From contig JANQEY010000137.1 of NCBI GenBank assembly GCA_028278125.1, positions 1 to 5,315 of the forward strand: a DNA stretch of 5,315 nucleotides, given 5' to 3'. Position 1 is the stretch's first letter. The number at the start of each line of letters is the position of its first letter. Below are positions 5,033-5,315 of the stretch, piece by piece. A program made the position numbers and the translations under genes. This stretch comes from a bacterium. GTDB lineage: Bacteria; Electryoneota; Electryoneia; Electryoneales; Electryoneaceae. A model generated the notes under the pieces. That model was given only the letters and a program-made list of their open reading frames with translations, ran no database searches and was not told where the DNA came from.

Positions 5033-5315
5033 TTACATTGTGCGGGAGACAAGCAGTTTTTTAATTTCCGCAATGGATTTTGCAGGGTTTAACCCCTTGG
5101 GACAGGCGTTGGTACAATTCATAATGGTGTGGCATCGGTATAGCCTGAAAGGATCCTCCAGCTCATCCAGTCGTTCTCCGGTATTTTCATCGCGGCTGTC
5201 GATGATCCAGCGGTATGCCTGTAATAAAATAGCCGGCCCCAGATAACGGTCAGAGTTCCACCAGTAACTGGGACAGGAGGTGGAGCAACAGGCACACAGT
5301 ATACATTCATATAAC
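5033..5315 (-). CDS. sdhB: Succinate dehydrogenase iron-sulfur subunit SdhB, C-terminal part (5' end outside window)
   Basis: The frame comes in from the right edge on the minus strand and stops at TAA 5033-5035, giving 93 residues of a protein of about 235. SdhB carries electrons from the flavin of SdhA through three Fe-S clusters to the quinone site of membrane complex II. The visible C-terminal domain contains the [4Fe-4S]/[3Fe-4S] ferredoxin motif [13 protein letters not shown] (cysteines 4, 7, 10 and 14 of the visible part) and the second motif [17 protein letters not shown] (61, 67, 71). This is the E. coli spacing. The paired tryptophans after SCPSY and the histidine after C61 match the ubiquinone-site residues of E. 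coli SdhB. All the cluster ligands expected in this part are present. The rest of the sdh operon should lie to the right. An inverted repeat arm begins 10 nt past its stop. Confidence 0.95.
   Translation of the reverse strand, partial: LYECILCACCSTSCPSYWWNSDRYLGPAILLQAYRWIIDSRDENTGERLDELEDPFRLYRCHTIMNCTNACPKGLNPAKSIAEIKKLLVSRTM

Noticed and set aside
5007..5310. Plus-strand 79-codon and minus-strand 63-codon frames at the right end
   Set aside because: The true frame here is the partial sdhB on the minus strand, recognised by its cysteine motifs; these are shadows in other frames.

Overview
The window reads as ordinary chromosomal core metabolism of a proteobacterium, most likely gamma- or betaproteobacterial. 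The evidence is a MaeB-type malic enzyme, a DsbB of the variant carrying a CGPGLDYML segment, an E. coli-like SdhB C-terminus, SdhE and YgfZ. I cannot name the genus from sequence alone. Composition is moderate in G+C, and AT-rich short intergenic regions carry small repeats.

Layout, left to right. The 3' end of maeB (plus strand, cut by the window edge) runs to 734. It converges on dsbB (minus strand, 1759-2259). The two stop codons were originally only 12 bp apart, and a complete IS481-family insertion sequence (745-1749) now sits in that spacer. Its 26-bp imperfect terminal inverted repeats and a 7-bp target duplication (ACTTATT at 738-744 and 1750-1756) define the ends. A 272-bp intergenic region (2260-2531) holds three tandem 9-nt CACGGAG-type units and a 71-nt imperfect hairpin just past the yheT stop.

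The rest is a minus-strand gene train read right to left: sdhB (C-terminus, cut by the window edge), a 261-bp gap, then sdhE, ygfZ and yheT. sdhE and ygfZ are 9 nt apart, and ygfZ and yheT overlap by 4 bp (ATGA). The sdhB-sdhE gap is filled largely by copies of the same 9-nt repeat unit (CACAGAG type), two of them in inverted orientation around a core of about 140 bp.

Functionally, SdhB is the iron-sulfur subunit of succinate dehydrogenase, and SdhE promotes flavinylation of the partner subunit SdhA. YgfZ supports maturation of a subset of Fe-S enzymes. The cluster therefore pairs a respiratory Fe-S/flavoenzyme with two of its assembly helpers, and a YheT-type hydrolase of unclear physiological role rides behind. 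MaeB and DsbB are unrelated neighbours. I see no CRISPR array, RNA gene, toxin-antitoxin pair, phage or defence module, and no convincing novel system. The notable points are the precise IS insertion, the repeat family and the hairpin after yheT.
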